From: Hymenobacter gummosus
Lineage (GTDB): Bacteria > Bacteroidota > Bacteroidia > Cytophagales > Hymenobacteraceae
NCBI RefSeq assembly: GCF_003970915.1
Contig: NZ_RXOF01000006.1
Coordinates: forward strand, 124,001 to 188,000
Length of the DNA: 64,000 nucleotides
Direction of reading: 5' to 3'
The position numbers and the translations under genes are program-made. The notes beneath the pieces were generated by a model. It was not told the origin of the DNA, did no database searches, and saw nothing but the letters and a program-made list of their open reading frames with translations. Of the stretch, positions 33,015 to 40,149 are shown one piece after another (the first letter of the stretch is position 1; every line of letters starts with the position of its first letter).

Positions 33015-34283
33015 CTACTCCCGGATTGGCTGCGGGGAAAGCGGGGCCAGCGGGTCGCCCACGTCAAAGAAATTACGCTCCCAGAGGTAGCCCAGCGGGG
33101 AGCCTTCTTCCACCATCGCCACGACGTCGGGCAGGTCGGCCACCCGCGTGGCCTGCGTGTAGCCGTCGGGCCCCCGGTGCAGAATCCAGACCTGCGCCGG
33201 CTCCAGGGCATCCAGCAGCGCCGGCGAGTGGGTAGCCACCAGCAGCTGCCGCGTCTCGGTGGCCCGTCGCAGCTCCTCTGCCAGCCGGGGCAGCAGCCGC
33301 GGGTGCAGTTCGTTCTCGGGCTCCTCCAGCCCCAGCAGCCCCGCCGCCTCCGGCTCCCGCAGCAGCGTGAGCAGCGCCGTGAGCCGCAAGGTGCCATCCG
33401 ACATGTACTGCGCCGGCAGCGGCTTCTCAAACGGCGCGTCCCGGAAGCGCAGCAGCAGCCGCTCGTCGGAAGTTACTTCCGTCAGCACCTCCGCCAGCGC
33501 CGGCACCTGCCGCCGCAGCTCCCCGATGAGACCCTGCAACACCTCGGGATGCTTCTGCTGCAGGTAATAGAGCACGTTGGGCAGGTTGTCGCCGCTGGGG
33601 GAAAGCCGCTCCCGCGGCCCGGCATCGACTACGCCTTTGGTGTGGTTATCGGTGAGGTGGATGTAGCGGTAAGCTTTTATAAAAAGAAAAACTTGGTTGA
33701 CGACTTCCTCAAACTCACTACCGCCGCTGTAGAATCTGATGAAAGGCAGACTTAAACTATTTGCATCAGTACCAAACTGATTTAGATTCCCATTTAGCTG
33801 GCTGGGATAGATGGTAACATCTACCATCGAACTCTCATCCAGCGTGTCATTGACACTTTCTGGACTTCCTTCTGCATCAAAAATCAGGCGTTCAATTCCT
33901 TGTTCGTCTTTATGAGACAGACGCTCACTAAGCACTAACACCTTTTCTCGTGCTTCTACAAATTCGAGTGTGTACGCAAGCTGAGTAGTCGGATTATTGG
34001 TCGACGGAATATGTACCTCAAACTCAATCGGCCCCTCACTTCCCCGCGTCCGCATTCCCGCGAAGCGGTTCCGCTTCTCCCAGGCCTGCTGCAGATTCCC
34101 CGCTACCGCCTCCGCCAGAAACGCCAGCGCATCCAGCATCGTCGACTTGCCGCTGCCGTTTGGCCCCACCAGCACCGTCAGCGGCGTCAGGTCGCGCAGC
34201 TCCACGTCGCGCAGGGCGCGGTAGTTGCGGATGCGCAGGTACGTCAGGCGCGGCACCTGGGGCGGGGCTTCGGATTCGGACAT
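33015..34283 (-). CDS. AAA_21/OLD-like ATPase of a candidate two-gene defence system
   Basis: A 422-residue ATPase, start MSESEAPPQVPRLTYLRIRNYRAL; the frame upstream overlaps an mfd remnant on the other strand. It has an SMC/ABC-type head split by a long insert. LRIRNYRALRDVEL and Walker A VGPNGSGKSTMLDAL lie at ~40-54. The signature-like QYMSDGTLRLTALLTLL is at ~288-304, and Walker B LLGLEEPENELHPRLLPRL with the H-loop QLLVATHSPALLDAL follows. It lacks the Toprim domain of one-piece OLD proteins, which the adjacent DUF4276 gene may supply. TACTTTG, a shortened -7 box, lies 22 bp upstream of the start. Architecture recalls PARIS and similar systems. Confidence 0.85.
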   Translation of the reverse strand: MSESEAPPQVPRLTYLRIRNYRALRDVELRDLTPLTVLVGPNGSGKSTMLDALAFLAEAVAGNLQQAWEKRNRFAGMRTRGSEGPIEFEVHIPSTNNPTTQLAYTLEFVEAREKVLVLSERLSHKDEQGIERLIFDAEGSPESVNDTLDESSMVDVTIYPSQLNGNLNQFGTDANSLSLPFIRFYSGGSEFEEVVNQVFLFIKAYRYIHLTDNHTKGVVDAGPRERLSPSGDNLPNVLYYLQQKHPEVLQGLIGELRRQVPALAEVLTEVTSDERLLLRFRDAPFEKPLPAQYMSDGTLRLTALLTLLREPEAAGLLGLEEPENELHPRLLPRLAEELRRATETRQLLVATHSPALLDALEPAQVWILHRGPDGYTQATRVADLPDVVAMVEEGSPLGYLWERNFFDVGDPLAPLSPQPIRE

Positions 34284-34348
34284 GGTGGGTAGCGGGGTTT
34301 GCCACAAAGTACGCGCCTTGTCCCGAATGGTGCAGGGTGCCGGCCTCT

Positions 34349-34470
34349 CGTCACCATCACCGGCGTGCCCGGCGTGCTGCCCGCCCGCGAGTTGCTGAGC
34401 GGGCTGGCCGTAGAATCCATGCCGCCGGTGGTAGCTGCCGCTACCGTGTCGGATGAGGAGGACGAGGGGT
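34349..34470 (+). pseudogene. Remnant copy of the mfd 3' end, copy 2
   Basis: About 122 bp align to 32051-32171 without large gaps, in the same orientation. They read VTITGVPGVLPARELLSGLAVESMPP... to ...TVSDEEDEG and a stop, against the Mfd end VTITDVPGVLPARELMNEL. The differences are mostly silent or conservative. It has no start codon or upstream gene, so it is a duplicated fragment, not a functional gene. It lies just upstream of the ATPase gene on the opposite strand. Confidence 0.85.
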
Positions 34471-34495
34471 AAGCGGCGGACATGAAGGGACATAA

Positions 34496-34532
34496 GCGGA
34501 CACGGGCGGGCATGATGGCCGCCCGTGTCTGC
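34496..34532. repeat. Hairpin between mfd copy 2 and the small gene
   Basis: A 14-bp stem with one mismatch (GCGGACACGGGCGG / CCGCCCGTGTCTGC), then TTTGTG. It may act as a terminator for plus-strand readthrough. Confidence 0.5.
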
Positions 34533-34556
34533 TTTGTGATAAGCACCATACAGCAC

Positions 34557-34586
34557 GTCATGCCGAGCTTGTCGAGGCATCTCGCG
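34557..34586. repeat. Dispersed 30-bp repeat, copy 2
   Basis: Identical over 30 bp to 32271-32300, again in plus orientation and ~87 bp downstream of an mfd 3'-end copy. Confidence 0.7.
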
Positions 34587-34701
34587 TGCTGACACCAGAT
34601 AGTAAAATCAATTCTCACCCAGCCCATGCATTTCGTATCTTCGTAAACCTCAGCCCGCCGCAATCCTGACCAACAACGAACGGTTCAGCCAGCTCGAAGA
34701 A

Positions 34702-34893
34702 ATGATGTCCGAAGCCCTCAAGCGTATCGACTCTACCCTGGAACAGCTGCGCCTCTCCGACGAGCGGCAACAGGTGATGCTGCGCGCCCTGATGCAGCAA
34801 ACCGAAACCAACGCCGCCATGCTCCGCAAGCTGGCCGACCACGAAACCCGCCTCGGCAACCTCGAAAACCCCGACCCCAAAAACGCCGCGTAG
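34702..34893 (+). CDS. Small coiled-coil protein
   Basis: A 63-residue, highly charged protein (ALKRIDSTLEQLRLSDERQQ, MLRALMQQTETNAAMLRKLA) predicted as one continuous coiled coil. The frame is open upstream through LTNNERFSQLEE, so a CTG start at 34666 would add twelve residues. A possible promoter box TATCTTCG (one mismatch) lies at about 34636. Short proteins of this type, starting MTN.ERF.QLE, seem common in Hymenobacter, but their role is unknown to me. It is bracketed by mfd 3'-end copies 2 and 3. Confidence 0.6.
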   Translation: MMSEALKRIDSTLEQLRLSDERQQVMLRALMQQTETNAAMLRKLADHETRLGNLENPDPKNAA

Positions 34894-34916
34894 ACTTGCC
34901 GACTTGCTAGAAACGA

Positions 34917-34945
34917 AACGGCCGCCCCAGCAAATGGCGGCCGTT
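34917..34945 (+). terminator. Terminator after the coiled-coil gene
   Basis: A 10-bp perfect stem AACGGCCGCC / GGCGGCCGTT with CTGTTTT following. It lies 24 bp after the stop codon and directly before mfd copy 3. Confidence 0.8.
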
Positions 34946-34960
34946 CTGTTTTCGCCAATA

Positions 34961-35068
34961 GTGCCCGGCGTGCTGCCCGCCCGCCAGCTGCTGAACGAGC
35001 CGCCCGTAGAATCCATGCCGCCGGTGGTAGCCGCGGCTGCCGTGTCGGATGACGAGGATGAGGGGTAG
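34961..35068 (+). pseudogene. Remnant copy of the mfd 3' end, copy 3
   Basis: About 108 bp in direct orientation, aligning to 32067-32171 and reading VPGVLPARQLLNEPPVESMP, then PVVAAAAVSDDEDEG and a stop. It shares changes with copy 2 (GTAGAATCC, GGTGGTAG, DEG ending) that are absent from mfd. The two remnants therefore share an origin or were amplified from one another. Confidence 0.83.
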
Positions 35069-35088
35069 GCGGCGCTAGAATTAAATTT

Positions 35089-35096
35089 TAGTTTTG
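35089..35096 (+). promoter_or_regulatory. -7 promoter element of the AT-rich island
   Basis: TAGTTTTG, an exact TAnnTTTG match, 40 bp before the ATG of the gene at 35137 and right after mfd copy 3. Confidence 0.55.
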
Positions 35097-35136
35097 ATTT
35101 GCCTTTCAAGTCGATTAATGATTAACCCTGTTCGAA

Positions 35137-35859
35137 ATGAACCAACGCAATCAGGTTATTGAAGTCATGCGTCACAATGGTGGTTTCGCAACCTTACAAT
35201 ATCTGAATCAACATACAGATGTAAGTAAGTGGGCTACACGTACTCCTTTTGCGAGTATCCGTCGAATTGTGCAAACCTCGTCCGACTTCTTTAAGATTCG
35301 CCCAGGACTCTGGGCGTTGAGTGACATGCGCGAATTAGTCCTACAATACCTCCAGCTACAACCACAAGCAAATGAATATCAGCAGGCCGAATTTGACCAT
35401 ACTTACTATCAAGGATTGCTAGCCGAAATCGGCCAATGGCGTGGGTTAGATACCTATGTTCCTGCTCAAGACGGTAATCGACCTTTCTTAGGACAGCCAT
35501 TACGCGAGGTCACCACATTATCTAACCTCCCTGCATTTAGCTATCCTCATGTGTTGCGCCGAGCGGCTACTGTAGATGTTCTTTGGTTCAATGCCCGACA
35601 GCTACCAGCAGCTATGTTTGAGGTTGAGCATAGCACTGACTTTCAGAATTCCTTTGCTAAATATCTCGACCTACAAGATTTTCGGGCGCAGCTTTGCTTA
35701 GTGGCGTCCTCTGTCAAACAACGCGAGTTTGCAGATAAATTGACGCGTACTGCTTTTGAGCCTCTACGGCCGCTTGTGCAATTCATCAGCTATGAACAAG
35801 TAGCTCAGTGGCACAGTAGTGAAAGTGTTCGTCAGAATAGCGTACCATCAGGTTTCTGA
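35137..35859 (+). CDS. Winged-helix plus PD-(D/E)XK-like protein in an AT-rich island
   Basis: A 240-residue protein whose DNA is clearly AT-richer than its surroundings (24 of 60 bases are G/C at 35161-35220), which suggests transfer. Residues 1-~70 look like a winged-helix/HARE-type domain (VIEVMRHNGGFATLQYLNQ, TPFASIRRIVQ, FFKIRPGLWAL). The C-terminal half resembles a nuclease fold: VDVLWFN, then AAMFEVEHSTDFQNSFAKYLDL with an acidic E-x-E pair ~12 residues after the Asp, then QLCLVASSVKQREFADKL. I do not recognise a named family with certainty. A restriction- or defence-related role is possible. Its 3' end overlaps the convergent zinc-ribbon gene by 28 bp. Confidence 0.72.
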   Translation: MNQRNQVIEVMRHNGGFATLQYLNQHTDVSKWATRTPFASIRRIVQTSSDFFKIRPGLWALSDMRELVLQYLQLQPQANEYQQAEFDHTYYQGLLAEIGQWRGLDTYVPAQDGNRPFLGQPLREVTTLSNLPAFSYPHVLRRAATVDVLWFNARQLPAAMFEVEHSTDFQNSFAKYLDLQDFRAQLCLVASSVKQREFADKLTRTAFEPLRPLVQFISYEQVAQWHSSESVRQNSVPSGF

Positions 35860-36071
35860 GAAATAACCAAACGGCCTTCGAGAATGAAGGCATCAACAGC
35901 GAAGCTCTGGCCACAGCTTGCGCATTCTACTCTTTCTACATCGCCACTGTCATCTGTTTCTACTAGTACTGCTCCATTTAAGCCCAAACGATAAGTACTA
36001 ATACCGATAGACAGGCCATAAAACCTATTGTGCCCACAAGCGGGACAGGCTTTTTGAAGTTGAACTCGCAT
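35832..36071 (-). CDS. Small zinc-ribbon protein
   Basis: A 79-residue AT-rich gene. Two Cys pairs, CPACGH at residues 9-14 and CASCGQ near residue 50, form a treble-clef or zinc-ribbon site. The segment between them (GISTYRLGLNGAVLVETDDSG) is beta-rich. It overlaps the 3' end of the winged-helix/nuclease-like gene on the opposite strand by 28 bp. Both share the low GC content, so they probably arrived together. The function is unknown; nucleic-acid or protein binding is possible. Confidence 0.65.
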   Translation of the reverse strand: MRVQLQKACPACGHNRFYGLSIGISTYRLGLNGAVLVETDDSGDVERVECASCGQSFAVDAFILEGRLVISQKPDGTLF

Positions 36072-36191
36072 TATGGTCGAAATTTGATGAAAAACTGATC
36101 CTACGGATTTCTATTCATTCGTGGATCGAATCAATTTTCGTGACTGCTTTACTGCGGCTAAAGTATAGCTGTTGCCCAACCTAGCTACCTC

Positions 36192-36345
36192 AAGCGGCCC
36201 CCGCCTCCCCAGCCGCCCGCCCGGACCGCTGATGGCAGTGATGGGAAATGATAGCGCTGATACCGTGCAGGCCCGAACCCCGCCGCCAGATACTAACCAC
36301 TCCCCCTCTCCTTTTCTGAGAGGGGGCCGGGGGGTGAGGCGCCCA
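36192..36345. repeat. Left copy of ~150-bp direct repeat flanking a TA-like pair
   Basis: From AGCGGCCCCCGCCTCCCC to the end of the palindromic element (CCCCCTCTCC...GAGAGGGGGCCGGGGGGTGAGG, 36302-36339). It aligns with 36994-37163 through blocks such as TGATGGCAGTGATGGGAAA and GCCGCCAGATA. Its right end encodes the last 16 residues of the DUF5615 protein. Confidence 0.8.
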
Positions 36346-36673
36346 GCGTCAGACAATACGTTTCCGTCGCCGGCGCCAGCTCCGCCTCAATGGTAGCTTG
36401 CTGCCGCAGGAGCAGCGCCGCCAGCGCGGCGGTGGGCTGGTTGCCGGTGCGCAAGAGCAGCACTTTGGGCGGGGCACCGCGCAGGGCGCTCAGCTCCGCG
36501 AAATCGTCGTCGTGGGTGACGATGACGAAATCATGCTGGCGGGCGTAGTCCCAGATGAGGCGGTCCGGGCGGCCGAGCAGGCCCAGGCGGCGCACCTGCT
36601 CCGAGCCAGGGAAGGCGGCGGCAATTAGCGCTACCACCCGGTAGGAGATGTTCTCGTCCAGGAGCAGCCTCAT
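36293..36673 (-). CDS. DUF5615 PIN-like toxin candidate
   Basis: A 126-residue protein beginning MRLLLDENISYRVVALI; the early acidic DEN and the later VIVTHDDDFAELSALRGAPPKVLLLRTGN are typical of the DUF5615/Mut7-C PIN-like fold. The family occurs as the toxin-like partner of DUF433 proteins and is presumed to act on RNA. The gene start overlaps the DUF433 stop by 4 bp (ATGA). The last residues (SPPGPLSEKERGSG) come from the palindromic repeat that overlaps the 3' end, so the original C-terminus has been replaced or extended. Whether this affects activity is unknown. Confidence 0.83.
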   Translation of the reverse strand: MRLLLDENISYRVVALIAAAFPGSEQVRRLGLLGRPDRLIWDYARQHDFVIVTHDDDFAELSALRGAPPKVLLLRTGNQPTAALAALLLRQQATIEAELAPATETYCLTLGASPPGPLSEKERGSG

Positions 36674-36900
36674 CCGGCGATGCGCAGGTGCCGTTCCCGG
36701 TCAGCGGCGTAGAGCAGGCAGGCCTGGATTTGTTCCCGGCTCAACTCGGGGAAGTCCTCGATGATTTCCTCCACCGACTGCCCGCCGCCCAGCCAGCCCA
36801 GCACGTCGGCTACGGCAATGCGCGTACCCGTCAGGCACGGCCGCCCGAAGCGGATTTCGGGGTCGATGGAGATGTAGTGCTGGTACGTCGGGGGAACCAT
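36670..36900 (-). CDS. DUF433 antitoxin-like protein
   Basis: A 76-residue protein with start MVPPTYQHYISIDPEIRFG; a longer frame to 36957 adds an atypical leader. The core IDPEIRFGRPCLTGTRIAVADVLGWLGGGQSVEEIIEDFPELS and the end REQIQACLLYAADRE are diagnostic of DUF433 (VapB-like, winged helix). DUF433 genes are usually placed directly upstream of DUF5615 genes, as here, and are regarded as antitoxins that may repress their own operon. A shortened -7 box (TACTTTG, 36924-36930) lies 24 bp upstream of the start, at the same distance as in the ATPase operon. Confidence 0.87.
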   Translation of the reverse strand: MVPPTYQHYISIDPEIRFGRPCLTGTRIAVADVLGWLGGGQSVEEIIEDFPELSREQIQACLLYAADRERHLRIAG

Positions 36901-36993
36901 AGCGCCGGGTTGAGGACTGAAATCAAAGTACGGGAAATTCAGCGGTTTCGCCCCCACAGCGCACTAGCAGCAAGCCGGCTCCACGCGCTACTA

Positions 36994-37163
36994 AAGCGGC
37001 CCCCGCCTCCCCAGCAGCCCGCCCCTAACCACTGATGGCAGTGATGGGAAAATGATGCCGCTGATACCCTGCGGCCCCAACCCTGCCGCCAGATATCAAC
37101 CACTCCCTCTCTCCTCTTCATGTCGCGCATCAAGCGAGGTAGGGGGCCGGGGGGTGCAGCGCC
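36994..37163. repeat. Right copy of the ~150-bp direct repeat
   Basis: The counterpart of 36192-36345. It is similar over the same blocks but has ~20 extra bases (CATGTCGCGCATCAAGCG region) inside the loop of its palindromic element at 37102-37160. The two copies enclose the DUF433/DUF5615 pair. Confidence 0.8.
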
Positions 37164-37167
37164 CTAC

Positions 37168-37398
37168 CAAGCCCGTAACAAGCCCAGCCAAGCTCCTAAC
37201 AGCCTCCGCCAAACCCCTAGCAGCCTCCGCCCAACGCCTCACAGGCTCCGCCAAGCCCCTAGCAGGCTCCGCCAAACCCATCACAGGCTCTGCCCAACGC
37301 GTAACAAGCTGCGCCAAGCCCCTAGCAGCCTCCGCCCAACGCCTCGCAGGCTCGGCCAAACGCGTAGCAGGCTCCGCCAAGCCCGTAGCAGACCCGCA
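37168..37398. repeat. 11 tandem copies of a 21-bp unit
   Basis: 231 bp made of exactly eleven 21-bp units with the approximate consensus CAAGCCCCTAGCAGGCTCCGC. Units differ by a few substitutions and there are no indels. As 21 is divisible by 3, long frames stay open on both strands. The plus strand gives an AKPLAGS heptad; the minus strand gives GLAEPAR/RWAEAAR heptads in a 101-residue frame (37096-37401). No ribosome-binding or promoter signal makes either frame convincing. Confidence 0.88.
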
Positions 37399-37478
37399 CA
37401 AATAGTTACGCCGCGCATTCCTACGAACCCCGGATAATCATACCTTACTTCCTCACTAAATCCTTTTTCCCACGCATT

Positions 37479-38186
37479 ATGAATGACAAGCAACGGGCCA
37501 AGCTAACCATGCTTCAAGCCGCCCTCGGCGTCCTCGATGACCACGCCGACCTCTTCACCCCCAACAAAGCCTTTGGCAAGGCCCACCAGGAGCTATCAGC
37601 CCTGGTAGCCCGCCTCGACCCCACCGCCGAGCGGCAGCAAGCGGCCGTCACGCCCGAGCAGCCCGGCGCCGTCAAGAAGGCCACCCGGCTGCTGCTGGCC
37701 CAGCGCGCCGGCGACATGGCCGCCGCCCTCCTCGCCCTGGCCGACGAGCTGGCCGACATCCGCCTGCACACCGACAGCGACTACACCGAGAGCCAGCTCG
37801 CCCGCAAACCCGACGCCGACCTGCTGCGCATCGCCCAGAACCTGCACGCCCGCGCCACCGACCACGCCCAGGCCCTGGCCGAGCAGGACGTCACCGCCGA
37901 CGAGCTGAGCGAGCTGCAAGCCGCCATCAACGCCTTCAAGGCCGAGCAGGCCGCCCCGCGCCTCACCGTCGCCGAAGGCAAAGCCCACAAGCAAGCCATC
38001 AACGCCGACCTGCGCCAGGCCACTGCCCTGCTCAAGAACCGCGTCGACAAGTTCATGGTCCGCTTCCGGCGCAGCCAGCCCCAGTTCCACACCGCCTACC
38101 AGTCGGCCCGCCAAACCATCAACACCGCCACCCGCCCCGGCAAAAACGACAAGCCCGACCCCGGCACCACCCCGCCCGCCGGCTAA
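37479..38186 (+). CDS. Hypothetical alpha-helical protein
   Basis: A 235-residue, cytoplasmic, helix-rich protein (MNDKQRAKLTMLQAALGVLD). It has no signal peptide or membrane segment, and is Ala-, Gln- and Leu-rich with charged heptads. It ends in a Pro/Gly/Lys-rich tail (RPGKNDKPDPGTTPPAG). The sequence resembles an uncharacterised type of hypothetical protein that I recall from Hymenobacter relatives, with a C-terminal FHTAYQSARQTINTATR-like helix. No catalytic motif is found. Codon use is the normal high-GC type of the region, unlike the AT-rich island just upstream. Confidence 0.75.
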   Translation: MNDKQRAKLTMLQAALGVLDDHADLFTPNKAFGKAHQELSALVARLDPTAERQQAAVTPEQPGAVKKATRLLLAQRAGDMAAALLALADELADIRLHTDSDYTESQLARKPDADLLRIAQNLHARATDHAQALAEQDVTADELSELQAAINAFKAEQAAPRLTVAEGKAHKQAINADLRQATALLKNRVDKFMVRFRRSQPQFHTAYQSARQTINTATRPGKNDKPDPGTTPPAG

Positions 38187-38210
38187 CCCCGGCCCCAAAC
38201 CTCCCCCAAG

Positions 38211-38264
38211 CCGTCAGAACGCACCCCCTCTCCTTTTTCGGAGAGGGGGCCGGGGGGTGGGGTC
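38211..38264. repeat. Palindromic element copy, inverted relative to mfd
   Basis: CCGTCAGAACGCACCCCCTC...GAGAGGGGGCCGGGGGGTGGGGTC. Its reverse complement matches the left half of the element inside mfd over ~50 bp, including the TGCGTTCTGACGG flank outside the hairpin. It lies 24 bp after a stop codon and may also terminate transcription. Confidence 0.8.
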
Positions 38265-38438
38265 CCGCCCCCGTTGCCCGTCCCTATCCGCTTCGCCCCT
38301 ATTGCAACGCCTGTTACCGGCGCCCGGCCTCCCCTGCGGAAGTCGGGCGTCGTGCTATCCGCCCCTGCCCTACCTGCTTGTTTTTCAAGTACCTTGTCCG
38401 ACCTTCGAATCCCCCACCCTACCCCCTCCCCTACTTGC

Positions 38439-40058
38439 ATGAAACACCTTGTACTCACCGCCGGCCTCGCGCTGGCCGCCGCATCCCTGGCCCCGGCCCA
38501 GTCCGTGGGCGTGGGCACCGCCACCCCCGACGCCTCCGCCGCCCTGGAGGTCAGCAGCAGCGGCAAAGGGGTGCTGGTGCCGCGCGTGGCCCTCAGCTCC
38601 CTCACCGACGCCAGTACCATCGGCAGCCCGGCCCCCAGCCTGCTCGTGTACAACACCAACGCCGCCCTGAGCGGCGGCGCGGGCTACTACTTCAACGCCG
38701 GCACCGGCGCCGCCCCGCAGTGGCAGCGCCTCGTCACCCAGGCCAGCCTCGACGCCACCAACACCACCGTGACCAGCCTGGGCACCACCAGCTGGCGCAC
38801 CACCGGCAACACCCTCACCGCCACCGGCCAGCTGGGCACCACCAGCAACCACCACGTGGACCTCGTCACCAACAACGTGGTGCGGGGGCGCCTGAGCAGC
38901 CTGGGCGAGTTTTTCTGGGGCGCCACCAGCACCGCCCTGGCCGGCGACCTGTTCAACGCCGTCAGCAACGCCACCTTCCCCTTCGCCCTGAACGGGTACA
39001 GCTCCTTCAACGGCAGCGGGGTGTACGGAGCCATCCAGGGCAGCAACACCACCCAGTTTGCCGCCGTGCAGGGCGAAAACAACTCCACCACCGGCGGGCC
39101 GAACACGGCCGGGGTGCGGGGCACCAACAGCAGCCCCAACGCCGGCACCGGCTTCCGCCTCCTGGCCAGCACCGGCCCGCGGGCGGGCGTCATCGGCAGC
39201 TTCAGCCAGTCGGGCACGTACAGCTTCGGCGTGGTGGGCAGCAGCCCCGGCGTCACCACCCGCACCGGCGGCCTCTTCGGCGACGATGGCGGCGTGGCCA
39301 TGGGCAGCGTGGGCTATTTCGCCCAGAACAACCTGTTGGATTACTCGTTCTACGGCTTCGGCACGGCCCAGACGGTCGGCACCACCGGCGGCCGCGCCGC
39401 CGGCAGCCCCGCCTCGGTCAATACCCACATCGGGCTGGGGCTGGAAGGCGGGGTGATGGGCGGCTGGGTGCGCGGGCAGGTGTACGGCCTGCACGCCCGG
39501 GGCGAGCGGTACAGCCTCTACGTCGACGGCCCGGCCCTGACCAACCAGCCCCTCACCCAGCTGGCCGAGCGCCCCGACGGCTCCCGCGCCGCTACCTACG
39601 CCCCCTCCGCCCTCACCGCCGACGTCAGCGCCCGGGGCCGGGCCGAGCTGCGCGACGGCACCGCCTTTGTGGCCTTCCCCGCCGACTTCGCCGCCCTGCT
39701 CGGCAATCCGCAGGAAGCCACCATCACCGTCACCCCCACCGGCGACACCCGGGGCGTGTTCGTGGAGCGCGTCACCGAAACCGGCTTCTACGTGCGCGAA
39801 AACCAGCAGGGCCACTCCCAGGCCCCGCTGCACTGGACCGCCACCGGCCTGCGCCGCGACGCCCGCGAAGCCCCGCTGGCTCCCGAGCTGCTGACCCGGG
39901 ACTTCGACCCGCGCATGCGCCGCCTCATGCACAGCGACGCCGACCCCAACGCCCCCACCCAGTACCTGTGGTGGGACGGCCAGCAGCTGCGCTACGACCA
40001 GCCGCCCGCCCGCGCCGCGGCCCCGGCACCCGCCCCCGCCACGCGCCCGCAGCCCTAA
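38439..40058 (+). CDS. Secreted fibre-like surface protein
   Basis: A 539-residue protein; MKHLVLTAGLALAAASLAPAQS is the signal peptide, and in-frame extensions upstream are unlikely. It opens like Bacteroidota tail-fibre-like proteins: VGVGTATPDASAALEVSSSGKGVLVPRVALSSLTD, then SLLVYNTNA and GYYFNAGTGAAPQWQRL. The middle is a G/N/S/T-rich beta region (VYGAIQGSNTTQFAAVQGEN, GVRGTNSSPNAG). The C-terminal part has strands (GVFVERVTETGFYVRENQQG) but neither an S74 nor a T9SS domain. It probably forms a trimeric or beta-solenoid fibre at the surface. It shares its opening motif with the S74 protein at 42763. Confidence 0.78.
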   Translation: MKHLVLTAGLALAAASLAPAQSVGVGTATPDASAALEVSSSGKGVLVPRVALSSLTDASTIGSPAPSLLVYNTNAALSGGAGYYFNAGTGAAPQWQRLVTQASLDATNTTVTSLGTTSWRTTGNTLTATGQLGTTSNHHVDLVTNNVVRGRLSSLGEFFWGATSTALAGDLFNAVSNATFPFALNGYSSFNGSGVYGAIQGSNTTQFAAVQGENNSTTGGPNTAGVRGTNSSPNAGTGFRLLASTGPRAGVIGSFSQSGTYSFGVVGSSPGVTTRTGGLFGDDGGVAMGSVGYFAQNNLLDYSFYGFGTAQTVGTTGGRAAGSPASVNTHIGLGLEGGVMGGWVRGQVYGLHARGERYSLYVDGPALTNQPLTQLAERPDGSRAATYAPSALTADVSARGRAELRDGTAFVAFPADFAALLGNPQEATITVTPTGDTRGVFVERVTETGFYVRENQQGHSQAPLHWTATGLRRDAREAPLAPELLTRDFDPRMRRLMHSDADPNAPTQYLWWDGQQLRYDQPPARAAAPAPAPATRPQP

Positions 40059-40096
40059 GCCGCCGCGCCCCGCCTCCCTTCTTGCCCCCGCCACCA

Positions 40097-40126
40097 GCGC
40101 CCGGCTTCCCCGCGGAAGCCGGGCGC
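40097..40126. terminator. GCCCGGCTTCC hairpin after the fibre-like gene
   Basis: A 13-bp perfect stem GCGCCCGGCTTCC / GGAAGCCGGGCGC. The same arm sequence recurs in hairpins at 40448-40484 and, less perfectly, near 38322-38347. This makes it a small dispersed hairpin family that probably serves as terminators. Confidence 0.6.
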
Positions 40127-40149
40127 CGTCGTCTCACCCCGGCCATCCG

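Noticed and set aside
34284-34595. N-terminal extension of the AAA ATPase
   Set aside because: It is read through the opposite strand of an mfd remnant. The family-typical start MSESEAPPQ is at 34283 with a promoter-like box at 34305-34311.
34615-35109. Minus-strand frame with SSSSSD and GGMDST motifs
   Set aside because: It is the reverse of the mfd 3'-end copies; the same peptide pattern appears at each copy.
36111-36356. 81-residue minus-strand frame
   Set aside because: It lies wholly in the direct-repeat and palindromic sequence, and its peptide (LTPRPPLRKGEGE) is repeat-derived.
37168-37398. CRISPR array
   Set aside because: The units are directly abutting with no variable spacers, and no cas genes are present.
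37096-37401. 101-residue minus-strand frame over the 21-bp tandem repeats
   Set aside because: Both strands are open because of the period. No promoter or leader supports it, so it was kept as a repeat, not a gene.
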